A DNA stretch of 64,000 nt from Sipunculus nudus (GCA_026874595.1 CM049306.1:30993519-31057518); one strand, 5' to 3'; shown: positions 11,383 through 23,414, counted from the first letter of the stretch. The notes: generated by a model not told the origin, from the sequence alone. Program-made: numbers and translations.

Positions 11383-13460
11383 CTTATGCAATGGCCAAGG
11401 TTATGCAAATATTATATTCTGAACCTTTAGGTTCAGTTTGGTTTGTAGGTAATACTAAGGTTATATAGCTCATTTGGTCAGAACCTAATTTAATGCAATT
11501 TAACAATTTGAAGCCTCTTGATATCCCAGTTTCAGAATTAGGTATCAGTCTGACTGTAAGACTGCCATTATGATATATAACTGTGTATACACTGGAAAGC
11601 CTTTGCTTCTATGTTAGGCCTACTTTGTGTATCCACTAATTGATATTTGTTATAATGTCATTAATTAATTACATGTAAGCAGAAAAATTTAGATTCAGCT
11701 GAGAATCAGGAGATGTCCAAGAAAATGTATGCAAAACTAAATCACACGCATGTTTATCTTTTGTACCTTAAGGAAATTAAAAAGAACATTATTTTTGTAA
11801 CTGCTAAGAAGGGTATTCTGATATCAAGTACCAACAGGGCCCCACAGATAACTTGTGTCTAATGTTATGGGCCAACACTCTAGCTGTAGCATCACTCATT
11901 TGCTTTCAGGAATTTATTTTGGCATTATTTAAAATATTTAAATAATAGTATTTAAATAAATATTTAAATTGCTCAGATGACAGAATGCACTCTGTTTGGT
12001 TGCTCCTTTTTTCTGTACAACCATGTTATGTGTTTTTATGTGTGTATGATATCCTTTTTAAGCCAATTAACCAAAAAGCACCAAGCCCAGAGTGCATAGT
12101 GTGTTGTGTTTATATTGGGTGTGTGTGTGTGTGTGGGGGGGGGGGGGTTGCTAAAATTGATACTGATAATGAACCAAACAGATCCAACAAGGACAACAGG
12201 AGACCAATCTAACTAGATATTTGAAAATAGAAAATGATGGGGTTACTTCATATGCTTTCAACAACAATAACTAATAACCGTACAACTGTGGTACATGTGC
12301 AATCAACCACAGCTTTTTCTCTCTGTTTGTCAACATGGGCATGTGTTCAGTGTTTACCACCAGTTTGTAGATTAAAAAGCCCATATATCGATCACTAGAG
12401 CACTGTAAGACCTTTTTGTAGCAGGAATAACCCCCAGTTTGTTTGTATATACCCAGAGTAAACAAAAAAATGACATAAATTATACAAATAAGGCAGGTGA
12501 ATAGGTGGCTTTAATCATTTATCTCAAGCTCAGGATCCTTGAATCTCATTTTATTCAGATATGTTTCAAACATGAGCACATATGTATAAAGAATTATTAT
12601 AATTGAAGATCATGTAAGATCACTCCTTAAAAAGTGATCACATTCGATTGTTACAGCTCCTTTAACTTGCACCATGCTTGCAGAAGCTACCTTTGTTGTG
12701 TATGTTGACAAGGCACTGGCGCAGGGCCTAGTATGCCATGTGGGAGACATATAGTCTTTGGTCTGTCATCGGCGTCTGTGTCATATCTTGTGAACCCTCG
12801 AAATATATTTAATCAGGGCCCATTTGATTTAATACAAAAATGGATCCCATTGCATTCAGAAATCAAACTGTGATTAACTTTTAGGTGTGCAAAGAAATTT
12901 TGGTTAGATATCCGCACCTGTCTCATTTTATAGGAGATTCAGTGAAGAATATGTGTATCTCATAAAAAAACCTGGTAAAAATTATCGTTGGTAGGTGTCT
13001 TGTGTTTATGCATTCAATAACTTAATAATATTTAGCTGTATATTCAAGAATCTTATAACTTGGATGGAATGCACAATACACATGGTATATGTTACTATCA
13101 GCTCCCATGTGCACAAGCGTATAGGTGTATGGAAAGAAGTATTGAAGACCTGAAGGCGAATTTTATACTAAACATTTGAAATTAATGTTAACGAATATCG
13201 GACAAGGTATGAATGTTGTCTTTCTCTCTTTATTAAGCAGAAAATTTCTTTATTGAGTGTTATATTTTCACAGGTACATATCTATTATTTTTACTGGGGG
13301 TTTATGGTCTTTTCATTGATGCAGTGTTACTGGTTGATAACTATATGAAATTATTTGCATATTTTATAAAGGATATTTTATACTGTATGAACATACCCCA
13401 GAGTGATACATGTACATAATTTACTATTTTCTGTCAATGCAAATAAATTTTATTTAAAGA
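11383..13460 (+). other. Probable RCHY1 3' UTR and downstream flank
   Basis: AT-rich non-coding sequence follows the RCHY1 stop codon. Candidate polyadenylation signals are AATAAA at 11955-11960 (proximal) and 13442-13447 (distal, followed by a T-rich stretch). A (GT)n tract running into thirteen G lies at 12119-12148. The true 3' end cannot be fixed from the sequence alone. Confidence 0.45.
13442..13447 (+). terminator. Candidate RCHY1 polyadenylation signal
   Basis: AATAAA is followed within about 30 bp by T-rich sequence (cttgttatttttgttt), a plausible downstream element. An alternative proximal signal is at 11955-11960. Confidence 0.35.
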
Positions 13461-13857
13461 TCAAACTTGTTATTTTTGTTTAAATATCAGCCAATATAGC
13501 AACAAAACTAGTCCTTGAGCCCATGGCATAATCCCTTTGTCTGTCTGGTAAACTTGTTCGATTGTGGATTTTCACGAAAAAAACATGTTTTAAACTAGAA
13601 AGGCCTCGGAGACTGCATATGTACCTTCGCCAGATCTGGAATAACAGGATCCTGGACAAAAACTGTTGTGTATTGTTTAAGCAAAGGAGGTATATAAACT
13701 AAAGTGCGCGTGAAATGCACCAGAGGCCTTCGCTGCCTGGTTAAACAAAGGTTGCACCATTTAGGTGATACCATTGCACATTACATGTTCCGTTTTGAAA
13801 TGTACTTTTATGTGTGAATGTCGAGGGTCACGGTTGCTCTATATTTCGTGCACTGTA

Positions 13858-14459
13858 AAGCTGCGTTTACCGTGCGCGCGGTATGCGGAATGCGATATAA
13901 AATCGCATCGGGCATTTACTTAGCGGGTATTCCGAGTAAAAATGTAAAACGAAATAGCAGCAAACTTACGGCAGATTTCGTCTGTATCGCCCCTGCGGAC
14001 AGAAAATTAATTTCGGGAAAATTTACATTTTGATTGAAATAAAGATTTCGAATTGTTTTGAAAATTGGTCTGAAACCTTTAAAAAAAGGTTGCTTCGGCT
14101 GAAAAAAAAGGGGCGGGGGTCCGGACCCCCCGCCCCCCGGATCCGCTTCTGGCATGCATGAGCTTGAAAAGCTCAAACTAGTTTACTATCTTATATTGCG
14201 GGTCTTTAAGACACTGCCGTATCGGCCCGATGATGTCAAATCCCGCTAGGTCACGCTGCATTTGTAGTTCTTGCATATGGTAACCCGAGTCCATGGGCGC
14301 AAAACCGCGCGCGGAATGCCGATTCAATTTTCCCCTTAGAATTGTATTTTACTGCGTATCTTGTGCCGCATACCACGGGCCCGGAAAACGGTTTATGATA
14401 AAATAACTGGAGCGAAAAAAAATTTTCACCGCATATCGCGCTCACGGTAAACGCAGCTT
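13858..14459. mobile_element. GC-rich MITE with terminal inverted repeats, copy A
   Basis: The left terminus AAGCTGCGTTTACCGTG (13858) is matched inversely by CACGGTAAACGCAGCTT at the right end (to 14459; one mismatch), and both continue into GCGCG...TATGCGG. The flanks show a possible 3-bp duplication (GTA at 13855-13857 and 14460-14462). The 602-bp element has no transposase. It is far more CpG- and GC-rich than its surroundings. It carries an internal block (about 13950-14230) that is missing from copy B. Confidence 0.8.
14110..14138. repeat. GC palindrome inside MITE A
   Basis: The arms GGGGCGGGGG (14110-14119) and CCCCCCGCCCC flank a central TCCGGA (14120-14125). The sequence could form a very stable hairpin or a G-quadruplex. 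It gives a spurious Gly/Pro-rich ORF on the minus strand. Confidence 0.85.
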
Positions 14460-14489
14460 GTAAAGAATCTTTAAAAAGAAAACATTTTT

Positions 14490-14822
14490 AAGCGGCGTTT
14501 ACCGGGCGCGCAGTATGCGGACTGCGGTATAGTTTCGCGTATGGGATTTATCGGGCCGACGGTAAAACACTGCTCTTAACATCTACCCGGCTGATTTACC
14601 ATTTACTTCTTTGGGCTATGCTGACATAACTTAGGTCACGTTGAAGCCTGGTCAAATGCTTTACCGCGCGCGGTATGCGGATCCAATTCTCCACTTAGAA
14701 TGCCATTTTACCGCGTCTCCTGCCGCTTGCCTATATCGCATACCGCGGTCCCGGTAAACGCTTTATGATAAAATAGCTAGAGCAAATTTTTTTTTTCGCA
14801 TACCGCTTACCGCGTAACTGCA
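14490..14822. mobile_element. GC-rich MITE, copy B (tandem to A)
   Basis: The left end 'aagcggcgtttaccgggcgc' and right end 'taccgcttaccgcgtaactg' are diverged versions of the termini of copy A. Internal phrases are shared with A ('cttagaatgccattttacc', 'tttatgataaaatagct'). It is about 333 bp long and begins only 30 bp after copy A. Confidence 0.72.
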
Positions 14823-15118
14823 GGTTTATGGTGATCCCTTTCTATCTGCAAAATCTAATTGAATGTTTCTTGGGTGTTACCCTGACCCTTGGGTGGATAT
14901 AGGAGGTCGGAGTTGGCGCTCCTACCCCCTTTTCCAACTTAAAAATCAATCTGGAAAATAGAAAAGTATCCCTTAACAAGTGAAACAGCGCCCATGTTTG
15001 CATCATAATGCTTTATTAACTACCGTAGATTAATCTAGCACAATTACAGCCTAAATTTTGAAAACGAGGAGGATCATCCCCCCCCCCCCCCTCTCTCTGC
15101 CTCTTCGTCGTTGTATGA

Positions 15119-15226
15119 TGACCCCCTCCCTAAAATCCTCTATCCACCCCGCCTAAAATCCTATCCATCCCCTAATATCCTATATCCGCTCAGTCCCTCC
15201 CCCCTAATATCCTCTATCCACCCCAG
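15119..15226. repeat. C-rich short tandem repeat
   Basis: About four imperfect copies of 'cctaaaatcctctatccacc' are present, preceded by a C-run at about 15079-15092. The surrounding 14823-15730 holds nothing else recognisable. Confidence 0.65.
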
Positions 15227-15730
15227 CTAACCGGCCACATCATTTCATCAAAATCCGCTAATAACGTTTTGAGTTACGTTGCGCTTACAGGCTAGTCATG
15301 TAACAATAAATGACAATTACTCAGTGAATCTATTAGTATTAGAGATGTTTTGACTTATGAGAGTCAGAGGGAGATCCAGTCTTCGTCTTTCTTATATATC
15401 TTGCTCAGGTGGTGCTAGTAAGAGTGGTTCCATATAAATGTTACGCCACCATATTGGGGCCAGTAAGTGGCTATTTACATCTGAACCATCGTTATTTTCA
15501 TTGCATCAAAGATATATATATATATACATGATGCACATTTTACTTATATTTTATTTCTTTACATTTAAAAAATTAGAAGTCTATTTTTTGCAGCAGGCGT
15601 AACAGACCATGAATGATGTTAAACCCACATTTCACGAAAATATCGCACTGTATAATCCCCATACAAATAATACCATATGTGAGTGCGTCAAACTGTGAAA
15701 CAGTAAACAAACCAAACCGAGAAATTATAA

Positions 15731-17130
15731 TTAGCTCAGCTGACTATAAGTGGTCCAATGGTCCATTGTCCGTCGTCCGTCCGTCTGGCTGTCTATCCGT
15801 CCGGCCGTCCGTCCGGATGTCCGTCCGTAAGACTGGCACGTTTCGACACCATTGGACCTACGAATCTAAAATTCGCCATACAGTTAGATGTCCCCAAAAT
15901 CTCCTACCATGCCGAAAATTGGGTCAATAGGACTTCGTTCCTTTAAGATATTTAGGAAAAACCTCAATTTTTTATTAGAAATCTATTTTTACACTTCAGG
16001 ACTGCCTAATATAAAAACCACTCATCTGGTTTTCTTCATATTTACCATAAATATGCCTCTATATAGTTCCTATGTACATGCCAGAAATTAGGTCAGTATT
16101 ATTTAATTTACAAAAGTTATGGGCCCAAACATAATGGACTTTGTAAAAAAATTAGGAAAGATATTTGGTCACTTAAGACCAAAAGTGTTAAAGGTAGGGA
16201 CTTTTTTCAGTAATACAACTTTAATTGATCAAAATTTAATTGTATACCAAAAATTAGATCAAAATCTGTTAATTTTTTTTTATATATTGGCAAAAATATA
16301 AAATTGGTACCTTAAATTTTGCCCAGGTTTGACCATGGCCCGTTTTTTTCCTGTAAGTACTGTGGATTTGGTTTTCACAGCATATTTTTGTTAGCATTTT
16401 GTCTGTTAACACCAAAAATTTGAAACCAGTTGATCAAAAACTGTAGATTTTATTCAAGTTTAAGCACCATGTCACATCAATTTTACATCAAGCTAGTGTT
16501 ATGCAGTTTGTTAGAGCTCAGCTCCCCAGCTTCAGCTCTAAGTTCCTTAAATTTAGCATACAGTTAGATGTCTCCAAAATCCCCTACCATGCCAAGAATT
16601 TGATCACTAGGACATTATTCCTTCGAAATATTAATGAAAAACTTCATTTTCTCCATTAAAAACCCATTGTTCCACTGTAAGACTGCCTAATATCAAACCC
16701 ACTGATCTGACTATGATCATATATAATATACATATTTTTCTATACATTCTCTATGCACATGCCAGAAATGATGTCAGTATTGCGTAATTGTTTTAAGTTA
16801 TGGGCCCAAACATAATGCATTTTTTAAAAAATCAAGAAATATATTTACTCCCTTAACAAGAGGATTGCTGAAGCTAGAGATTTTTTGTCAGGGATGTAAC
16901 ATTATTTAATCAAGATTCAATTGAATACCAAAAATTAGTTCTGAATTTTTAAAATTTTATAAGTTATTAGTATAAATATAAAATTAGTACCTTAAATTTT
17001 GCCTAACTTTGACCATGGCACGTTTCTTTCCTGAGAGCACTGTTGATATAATTTTCATATTATGCACACATAAGGATTTCATCTTTGTAGTTTAGAAAGC
17101 TGAAAGAAATTGGCCAAATATTGTAGCTTT
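15731..17130 (+). repeat. (ACGG)n-hairpin family repeat, plus-strand copy
   Basis: This starts with 'ttagctcagctgactataag', then a (CCGT)n tract (15765-15830), then a body that matches the minus-strand copy at 45960-46694 closely (for example 'catgccgaaaattgggtcaa', 'ttatgggcccaaacataatg'). The body is duplicated in tandem inside this copy: 15880-16480 and 16555-17130 are diverged versions, both ending near 'tttgaccatggc'. No coding capacity is seen. Confidence 0.82.
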
Positions 17131-18740
17131 TATTAATGTTTTTATGAGACCATGTGAGACCCAGGCTTAATCCAGCCCCTCTTCAGTCACCTGTATGTTG
17201 ACCTTGTTGACCTTTCATCAGATTATGCATGCTTGAGCGAAGCATACACTGGGGCAGCCAGGCAGCTGATGCCCAGCTACAGTTGATCCAGGTGTCCAAC
17301 CCAACTCATCTAGTAGCTGTTTTGAAAAACAATATAACAATAAACAATAAATTAATAATTTTGTATTGTTTTTTTTTATAACAAATTAAAGAAAAGGAAA
17401 CAAAATTTAAAACAAATTTATAGAAAAGGAATTTGTTAGTTGATGAGTAACAGAAAATTAACTTGCAGTTACTGATGATGTAAGAATCCAGTATGGATGG
17501 ATAGAATGTCAATGTCAATGTTATTCCAAATAACACCATGCAGTCCCCTATGGTATTTTTCAGTTCAATTTTAATGATAAAAAAAATAAATCATATTATT
17601 CATTACTAATCATTAGGGATCATATGAAGGAAATTAATGATAGACAAAGATGCAGTTGATAATATTAATCTAGATTCCTACTGTGTCTAGTGTGTAGATT
17701 GATGTGAAAGTAGTCCAAAGTAATTATATTACATTTATTTTTTTTAACATAAATAAAAGCCATAAAACCAGGTACTTATGATCATTATTTAAATTTGTGA
17801 ATTTTGTATATTTTGGATTCTCAACATCATTGTTTGGCTAAAACTGAATAAATACTAGACATGGTGCGAATGCTTTGCAAATGTATTTGAATACCAATAT
17901 GAATATGTACTGCATTAAAAAAATTTATTGCATAAGAATGGGAATTCCGGTAAAAATGAAAGTATTTGAATACCAGTGCAGTGACTTTCAAAATGTATTC
18001 ATGAATGCTTTCATGAATATATTCTATAATATTATTTCAATGATCATTTCAGTTATATTTTATTAAAAAAAATCATATGATTTTCTTATTATTTTATTTT
18101 AATAAAAATTATATTGGCACAATATCGAAAGTCAGTCGGTTTGCTGCCACTTTCAAGCGCTCGATTACCAAAGGCAACTATCGATTACATCATAATAATG
18201 CCTTTTAGTTATAGGCAAAAATGATTCTTCCATTTTTTACCACATTCTGCACTTCATATATAATGAGTCTGTGTTCCCAAATAACTTCCGTATGTTACTG
18301 AGTATGACACAGTAGATGTGAGAACGGAGGACTTTTTAAACTTATTATCTGTGAACTCGCAGGGAGCTACAGAATTGGCGGAGAGTTTTCTTACGAGATG
18401 TACATTGTAAAAATATGGGCGGGAAGGCGTTAAAATACTCCATAAATTGTCCAGGTCTATGCCAATTTTGCGAGATTCTTTTAGAAATAATCTATTACCC
18501 CGATGCCAGGTGCCGCTGTTTAGGCCGTCCTTATAAAAATCTTTGTTGGGGATAACCCGGCCGGTCGAGTATTTGGATTTCAGCTAGAATTTTGTTTGGA
18601 CTAGTCTGCAATTTGTTTTTGGTATGATCTGCCCTAAGCGCACCTAGGCTCGTAAAATCTGCCTTCATGTGCTAGAAAAACAGCCCCTCTATAGGCCTAG
18701 CCTTCTTAGATGCTCTTAATTTCCATAATGAAAGGTATTA
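17131..18740. other. Intergenic, nothing recognised
   Basis: This is AT-rich sequence with short oligo-A/T runs. ORFs on both strands are short, low-complexity and without familiar motifs. Around 18360-18640 the base composition is more balanced, but I could not relate that stretch to any gene or repeat in the window. Confidence 0.5.
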
Positions 18741-18744
18741 CCCG

Positions 18745-21300
18745 ACGTTGCATAAGTCATATTTATATTGAGGCTGATGGCGCCACTTGAATCGACCTGT
18801 TTGTACAGGGGTCATCAATCATCAGTATAAAATCCATAATTTCTCTGAAGGAGCTAGCATCACCAAATTTTATGCAAAAATCAGTCACATGTCAAATGCT
18901 GTAGGGCATTAGCTTTGTCTGGCGCCTCCTGCATCGACTTACATTTTACGGGGGGGGGGGGGGGGGGGACTAGGAAATCTTTGAAAATCTCCGATGAAAT
19001 TATTCAGCCATATTGTTCAATAAAGAGCCCGGCGTAGCCGCTATTTTGCTGCGCCGCCAGCCGGTTTCAGATTAAGCCGAGCCAGCCGAGTTTATCAGGA
19101 GCTCATTTTGCCTTGAGAAAAAAAAAATACAAAAAGATAAATCTTTTACAATTAAATAAGTCCAAAACAAATGTTCAGGATTTTTTTACTTTGTTTCTTG
19201 TCGCTGAAAGGAAACGGTGTGATTGTTTAAGTATATGAAAATGTTGGCTTATGAAACCACCATGATTAACTATACTCGAAATTTAATCACAAACTAGTTA
19301 AATGTAAAATGGATGCAATATGTCACATGCAATATAGATAACTTGTTTATATAAAACGGATTCTTTGTAACATAAAATGTTACTTTGTAACTTTGTCAAA
19401 TGAATAGGTTTTCAGGTTAGTTTAAGCCAGCCGACATTTTGCAAGCCGAGTCGAGCCACGAAACTCGGTTTACTTAAGTCTTTTTTGTCCAAGCCAGTTG
19501 CATTTGTGGGGCTAATTCGGCTCTGGGCTCTAGTTCAATAAACCACAGACATGATCCAGGGACGAGCTAAGATTTTGTCTGTTTCCATTTATAGCTTTGG
19601 CAGACTGCCAGCTAACAGGTCAAGAGTTCCCTCAGTGCAGTAGCTGTACCTGGCACCTGAGTTTCGGTTCACTTGGGGGGGGGGGGGGGGCAACTGCCAT
19701 CACCGGCTGAGCTTGGTCAGCCTGGTGCAAGATAAGTTTGATGTATCGGTCTGAAATTTGGCCTGTCCATCGGTGATTTTTTCACAGCGTATCAACCTGA
19801 AAATGTGCATATCTATACATCTCGGAAAGCACTATTGTATACAAGACTGGTGAAATGTTTTTGGGTTTCATGCATCTGTGCACATATCTCAAGAGTAGTT
19901 TGAAGTATTTGCCTGATATTTTGCATGTCCATATATCCTCGATAGTTTCCTCATACACAAGAATGGTGGCGCAAACAACAATCCTTTTTAGGTTGTGAAT
20001 ATCCATGCAAGTATTTGAGGAGTGACACTTGTGTAATTCTTGCCTGTACTCGGGTTCAATATGTTTCATACTTGTATTGTACAAGTACATGTTACACTTG
20101 TACTTGAAAAGTAACCAAGTACTTTTCAAACTAGATAACTCGCAGTCGACAAGTGACTACATGTATCCGCCAAATCCCAGAGGCATGAATAGATTAAGGC
20201 ACTGAATGTTCCTGACATGACATAACTCCAAATTTGTGGCATCAGAGATGCAATTCAACTCCTCATAAATGAGCAATTTTCATCAAAAACAGATCTACAG
20301 ATGACACAAAATGAATTTTTTGTAGGTGGCCAAAACAGTCTTGTATACAAGATAACCCATTCCAAGAATTATGGACATGCAAATTTTCAGGTGAATACAT
20401 CGTATCATAAATGAGAAATCTACCTAAAACGGATAAACGTACAAAATTTCAGGCCGAGACACCAATCCGCTACTGAGAAAAATTGCATCCATATATTCTA
20501 TAAAAACGGAACGGTAGGTTGGGCCACCTGGCTGGTCTACAACAAAGCTATCAAAAACGGATAAACATGCAACATTTCAGGCTGATACGTCCATCTACTC
20601 CTGAGATATGAGCGATTTTCACCCAAGGCAAACGGACGGATGGTGCCACCAGTTTTGAGTACGAGATGGAGATATCTAGGATCTATGGAGATGCATAATT
20701 TAAGGCCAATACGGCAAACCACACCTGAGAAAAGGGTATAAATATATTCTACAACGGGAAACTAGGTGGCGCTACCTGTCTGGTCTACAAGAAAACTCTC
20801 CAAGGTAGATGGACATGACTAATTTCAGACCAATTCATTGCATCACTCCTAAGATATGAGTGATTGTCACCCAAAGCAAAAGCTTGGATTCATGCAACGC
20901 AAATACGATTACAGTTGGCACCACCAGTCTCAAGTAAGAGTTGGAAAGATCCAAGAGCTATCGACATGCAAAATTTCAGCTCAATACATTGAATCACTCC
21001 TGAGATGTATGCTGTTATCACTAAGAAACCTAGGTAAACACTGCCCGAAAAGGATTGCGCCATGTGTCTTTGTTATACACCAGTTCACATTTGAGCAAAT
21101 AATTATGCTTGGTTTCGGAAAGATCGGTCCAAAGGTCTAAGAGGAGTTCTCCGGAAGCGAATGCGGCATCAGCGAAACCCACATGAAAACAAAGTATCCA
21201 TAAAAACTCTGTTTCGGCAGATACAATCATGGTCAAGCATGTGATCATGGAAGCATTATACCTAATGTATATCTCATTGCACAGGTTTGCATTGGGCATG
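18745..21300 (+). repeat. Composite dispersed repeat, copy 3
   Basis: The left part (18770-18920) matches 2930-3070 of copy 1 and 19575-19760 matches the 'tttatagctttggcagactg' block of copies 1 and 2. The right end carries CACAGGTTTGC at 21280-21290 after 'gaagcattatacctaatgt'. From about 20300 to 21020 the modules run in the opposite orientation to those at 9480-10900. Two G-runs (about 18950-18969 and 19675-19690) interrupt it. A 509-bp MITE is nested at 19024-19532. Confidence 0.7.
19024..19532. mobile_element. MITE with 9-bp target-site duplication, nested in copy 3
   Basis: GTTCAATAA occurs at 19015-19023 and again at 19533-19541, flanking 509 bp that begins AGAGCCCGG and ends CTGGGCTCTA (short terminal inverted repeat AGAGCCC/GGGCTCT). 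Removing it restores 'gccatattgttcaataaacc', which reads like the intact family module elsewhere. Subterminal sequence is rich in AGCCGAG/AGCCAGCC motifs on both sides. The duplication length suits a Mutator-like element (9 bp); hAT (8 bp) is less likely. Confidence 0.8.
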
Positions 21301-21319
21301 TAGGTCTTATTATGACTTC

Positions 21320-21780
21320 CTTATTTACAAGTCTAAATCGAAAGATTATAACTTTCATAAATTCAGAACCATGGAAATAGCCGCGACGGTTTCTGTATAT
21401 ACAAGCCCAACTCGAAAGATTATCACTTTAATAATTTCATAGTCATTGAAATGGCTCCGACGGGTTTCATATTCATTGAAATAGCCCCGACGAGTTTCGT
21501 ATCCAAAAACAGAATTGAAAGATTATAACTTTCATATTCTAGACATGGAAATATATATAAATAATATATACAAGCTCAAATCAAGAGATATATACATTTC
21601 ATAATATCATTGTTATTGAAATGGTCCCAGAAGAATTAAGTATTTACAAGCCCAAATCGAGAGATAATGACTGTCATAATTTTATGGTCATTGAAATGGC
21701 CCCCAAGAGCTGCGATTTCGGGCACGAATCGAGAGATTATAACTTTCAAAATTTCATTGTCATGGAAATGGATTCAACAA
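21320..21780 (+). repeat. Imperfect tandem array, about 90-110 bp units
   Basis: The phrase 'cgaaagattataactttcat' and variants recur about six times (near 21349, 21412, 21508, 21590, 21660, 21732), usually followed by 'attgaaatggccccgacg'. The units vary in length and some are truncated. Confidence 0.7.
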
Positions 21781-21999
21781 GTATTTAAGTGTTTAAGCTT
21801 ACAAATAAAACGTTTGACATTCATAACTAGAATATCAGCAAAAGCTGACAAAAGCCCTCAGCCAAAAGAACAGTGTTTAGAGGTGGTAACAGTAACAAGT
21901 ACTAAATATCTGTTCTCACATGGATGTATATCTGTACATGTCTCAGTTATAAATTTAAAATGGAGAGGTATGTACCATGATTCATAACAATCCACCAAA

Positions 22000-22895
22000 T
22001 GCTTCCTGAAAAATAAGCTTCTAAGTTTTATTCTATTATAAGCTCTGTGACCTTGAAAAGTAGGTCAAGGTCACCCATCTTCAAACATGAACAAGATTTT
22101 TGTCGATATACATCTTCACCAAAGAAATAAAATTCCTATTGTGAATCCTTTTAGAGATATCCCGCTCACAAGGCCAAAGTTGAAAAATCCAAGGAAAATT
22201 CAATAAAAAATCAGAAATTGCAGGTGGCGCCCCCAAACTTGTGCAGCAGTTACAGACTATCAGTCCCTATGATCATAGTAAGTATTGTGAAAATCCATCC
22301 AATGGTTCCTGAGAAATAAGCTTCTAAATGTTTTTTCTATAATCAGCTTTAAAACGCAGAAAAATAGGTCAAGGTCACCCACCTTCGAACTTGACCGAGA
22401 TTTTGTCAATTTACATCTTCAACGAAAAAATAAAATTCTTACGGTGAATCCTTTTCGAGATATCCCGCTCACAAGCCCAAAGTTGAAAAATCCGATAAAA
22501 ATTCATTAAAAATCAGAAATTGTAGGTGGCGCCACCAAACTTGTATAGCAGGTACAGACTATCAGTCCCAATAATCATAGTAAGTTTTGTGAAAATCCAC
22601 CAAATGGTTCCTGAGTAATAAGCATCTAAGTGTTTTTCTATAATCAGCTCTAAAATGTAGAAAAATAGGTCAAGGTCACCCATCTTCGAACTTGACCGAG
22701 ATTTTGTCGATATACATCTTTACCGAGGAAATAAAATTCTGACGGTGAATCCTTTTCAAGATATCCCGCTCACAAGGTAAAAGTTAACGGACGCCGGACG
22801 GACGGACGGACGGACGGACAGACGGACGGACGGACGGACGGACGGACAGCTTGGGTGACGACAATAGCCCATCAGCCTAAGGGCTGAGGGCTAAA
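22000..22895 (+). repeat. Three 303-bp tandem units ending in (ACGG)n and a hairpin
   Basis: The unit phrases 'ataggtcaaggtcaccc', 'gatatcccgctcacaag' and 'caggtggcgcc' recur with a period of about 300 bp (palindromes at 22223 and 22525). The array runs into an (ACGG)n tract (about 22793-22850) and then a compound hairpin at 22865-22893 (TAGCCC-CAGCC / GGCTG-GGGCTA), followed by AAAAAG. The order tandem units, microsatellite, hairpin is that of Helentron-associated elements, but the class is inferred. Confidence 0.7.
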
Positions 22896-23414
22896 AAGGA
22901 GAATCAACTCTTCAAACTGTATGTGTAGTCGTAGTCTACATTGATACCCCCGCCATGATCTCTTCTCAAATATTCCTGCGTGTGCCGTGCATATTGCCAC
23001 TCTATAGTAACACGGGTTGAACAGGTGAGCTGCAGAACAGACGTCCCTGATACCAATGAAAGTGCGGCCTCTGTCAAGGAACAAAGGAAGCCTCCTGTTT
23101 CACAATGGTATATAATCCGTTTAATTAAAGTTCTAGGTTTAAGTTCTGTTCCCAATAACATATAAAATATATATATGGTTATCCAAATTTTCTGTAGCAC
23201 ACTGTTTCTTTTGGTGTTCTCCTAATTCTGAAATAAATCATTATAAAAACGATACATGTAAAAAGTCTTAAAATCTCTATATGTAAGAGATCTAACCATA
23301 AAACGCTGGTCAGATTTACTTCACGGTTTTCTTAATATAAGTAAGCTGGATCAATGTGGCGGTATCAAGCGAGATTACGGTTCTTTAACCTTTATTATAT
23401 TTAGACGTCTAACC

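Noticed and set aside
13916-14176. Minus-strand ORF with a Gly/Pro-rich stretch
   Set aside because: It is produced by the GC palindrome inside MITE A, with no domain and no start context.
15758-15946. ORF with repeated SVR/PSG peptides
   Set aside because: It is a translation of the (CCGT)n tract.
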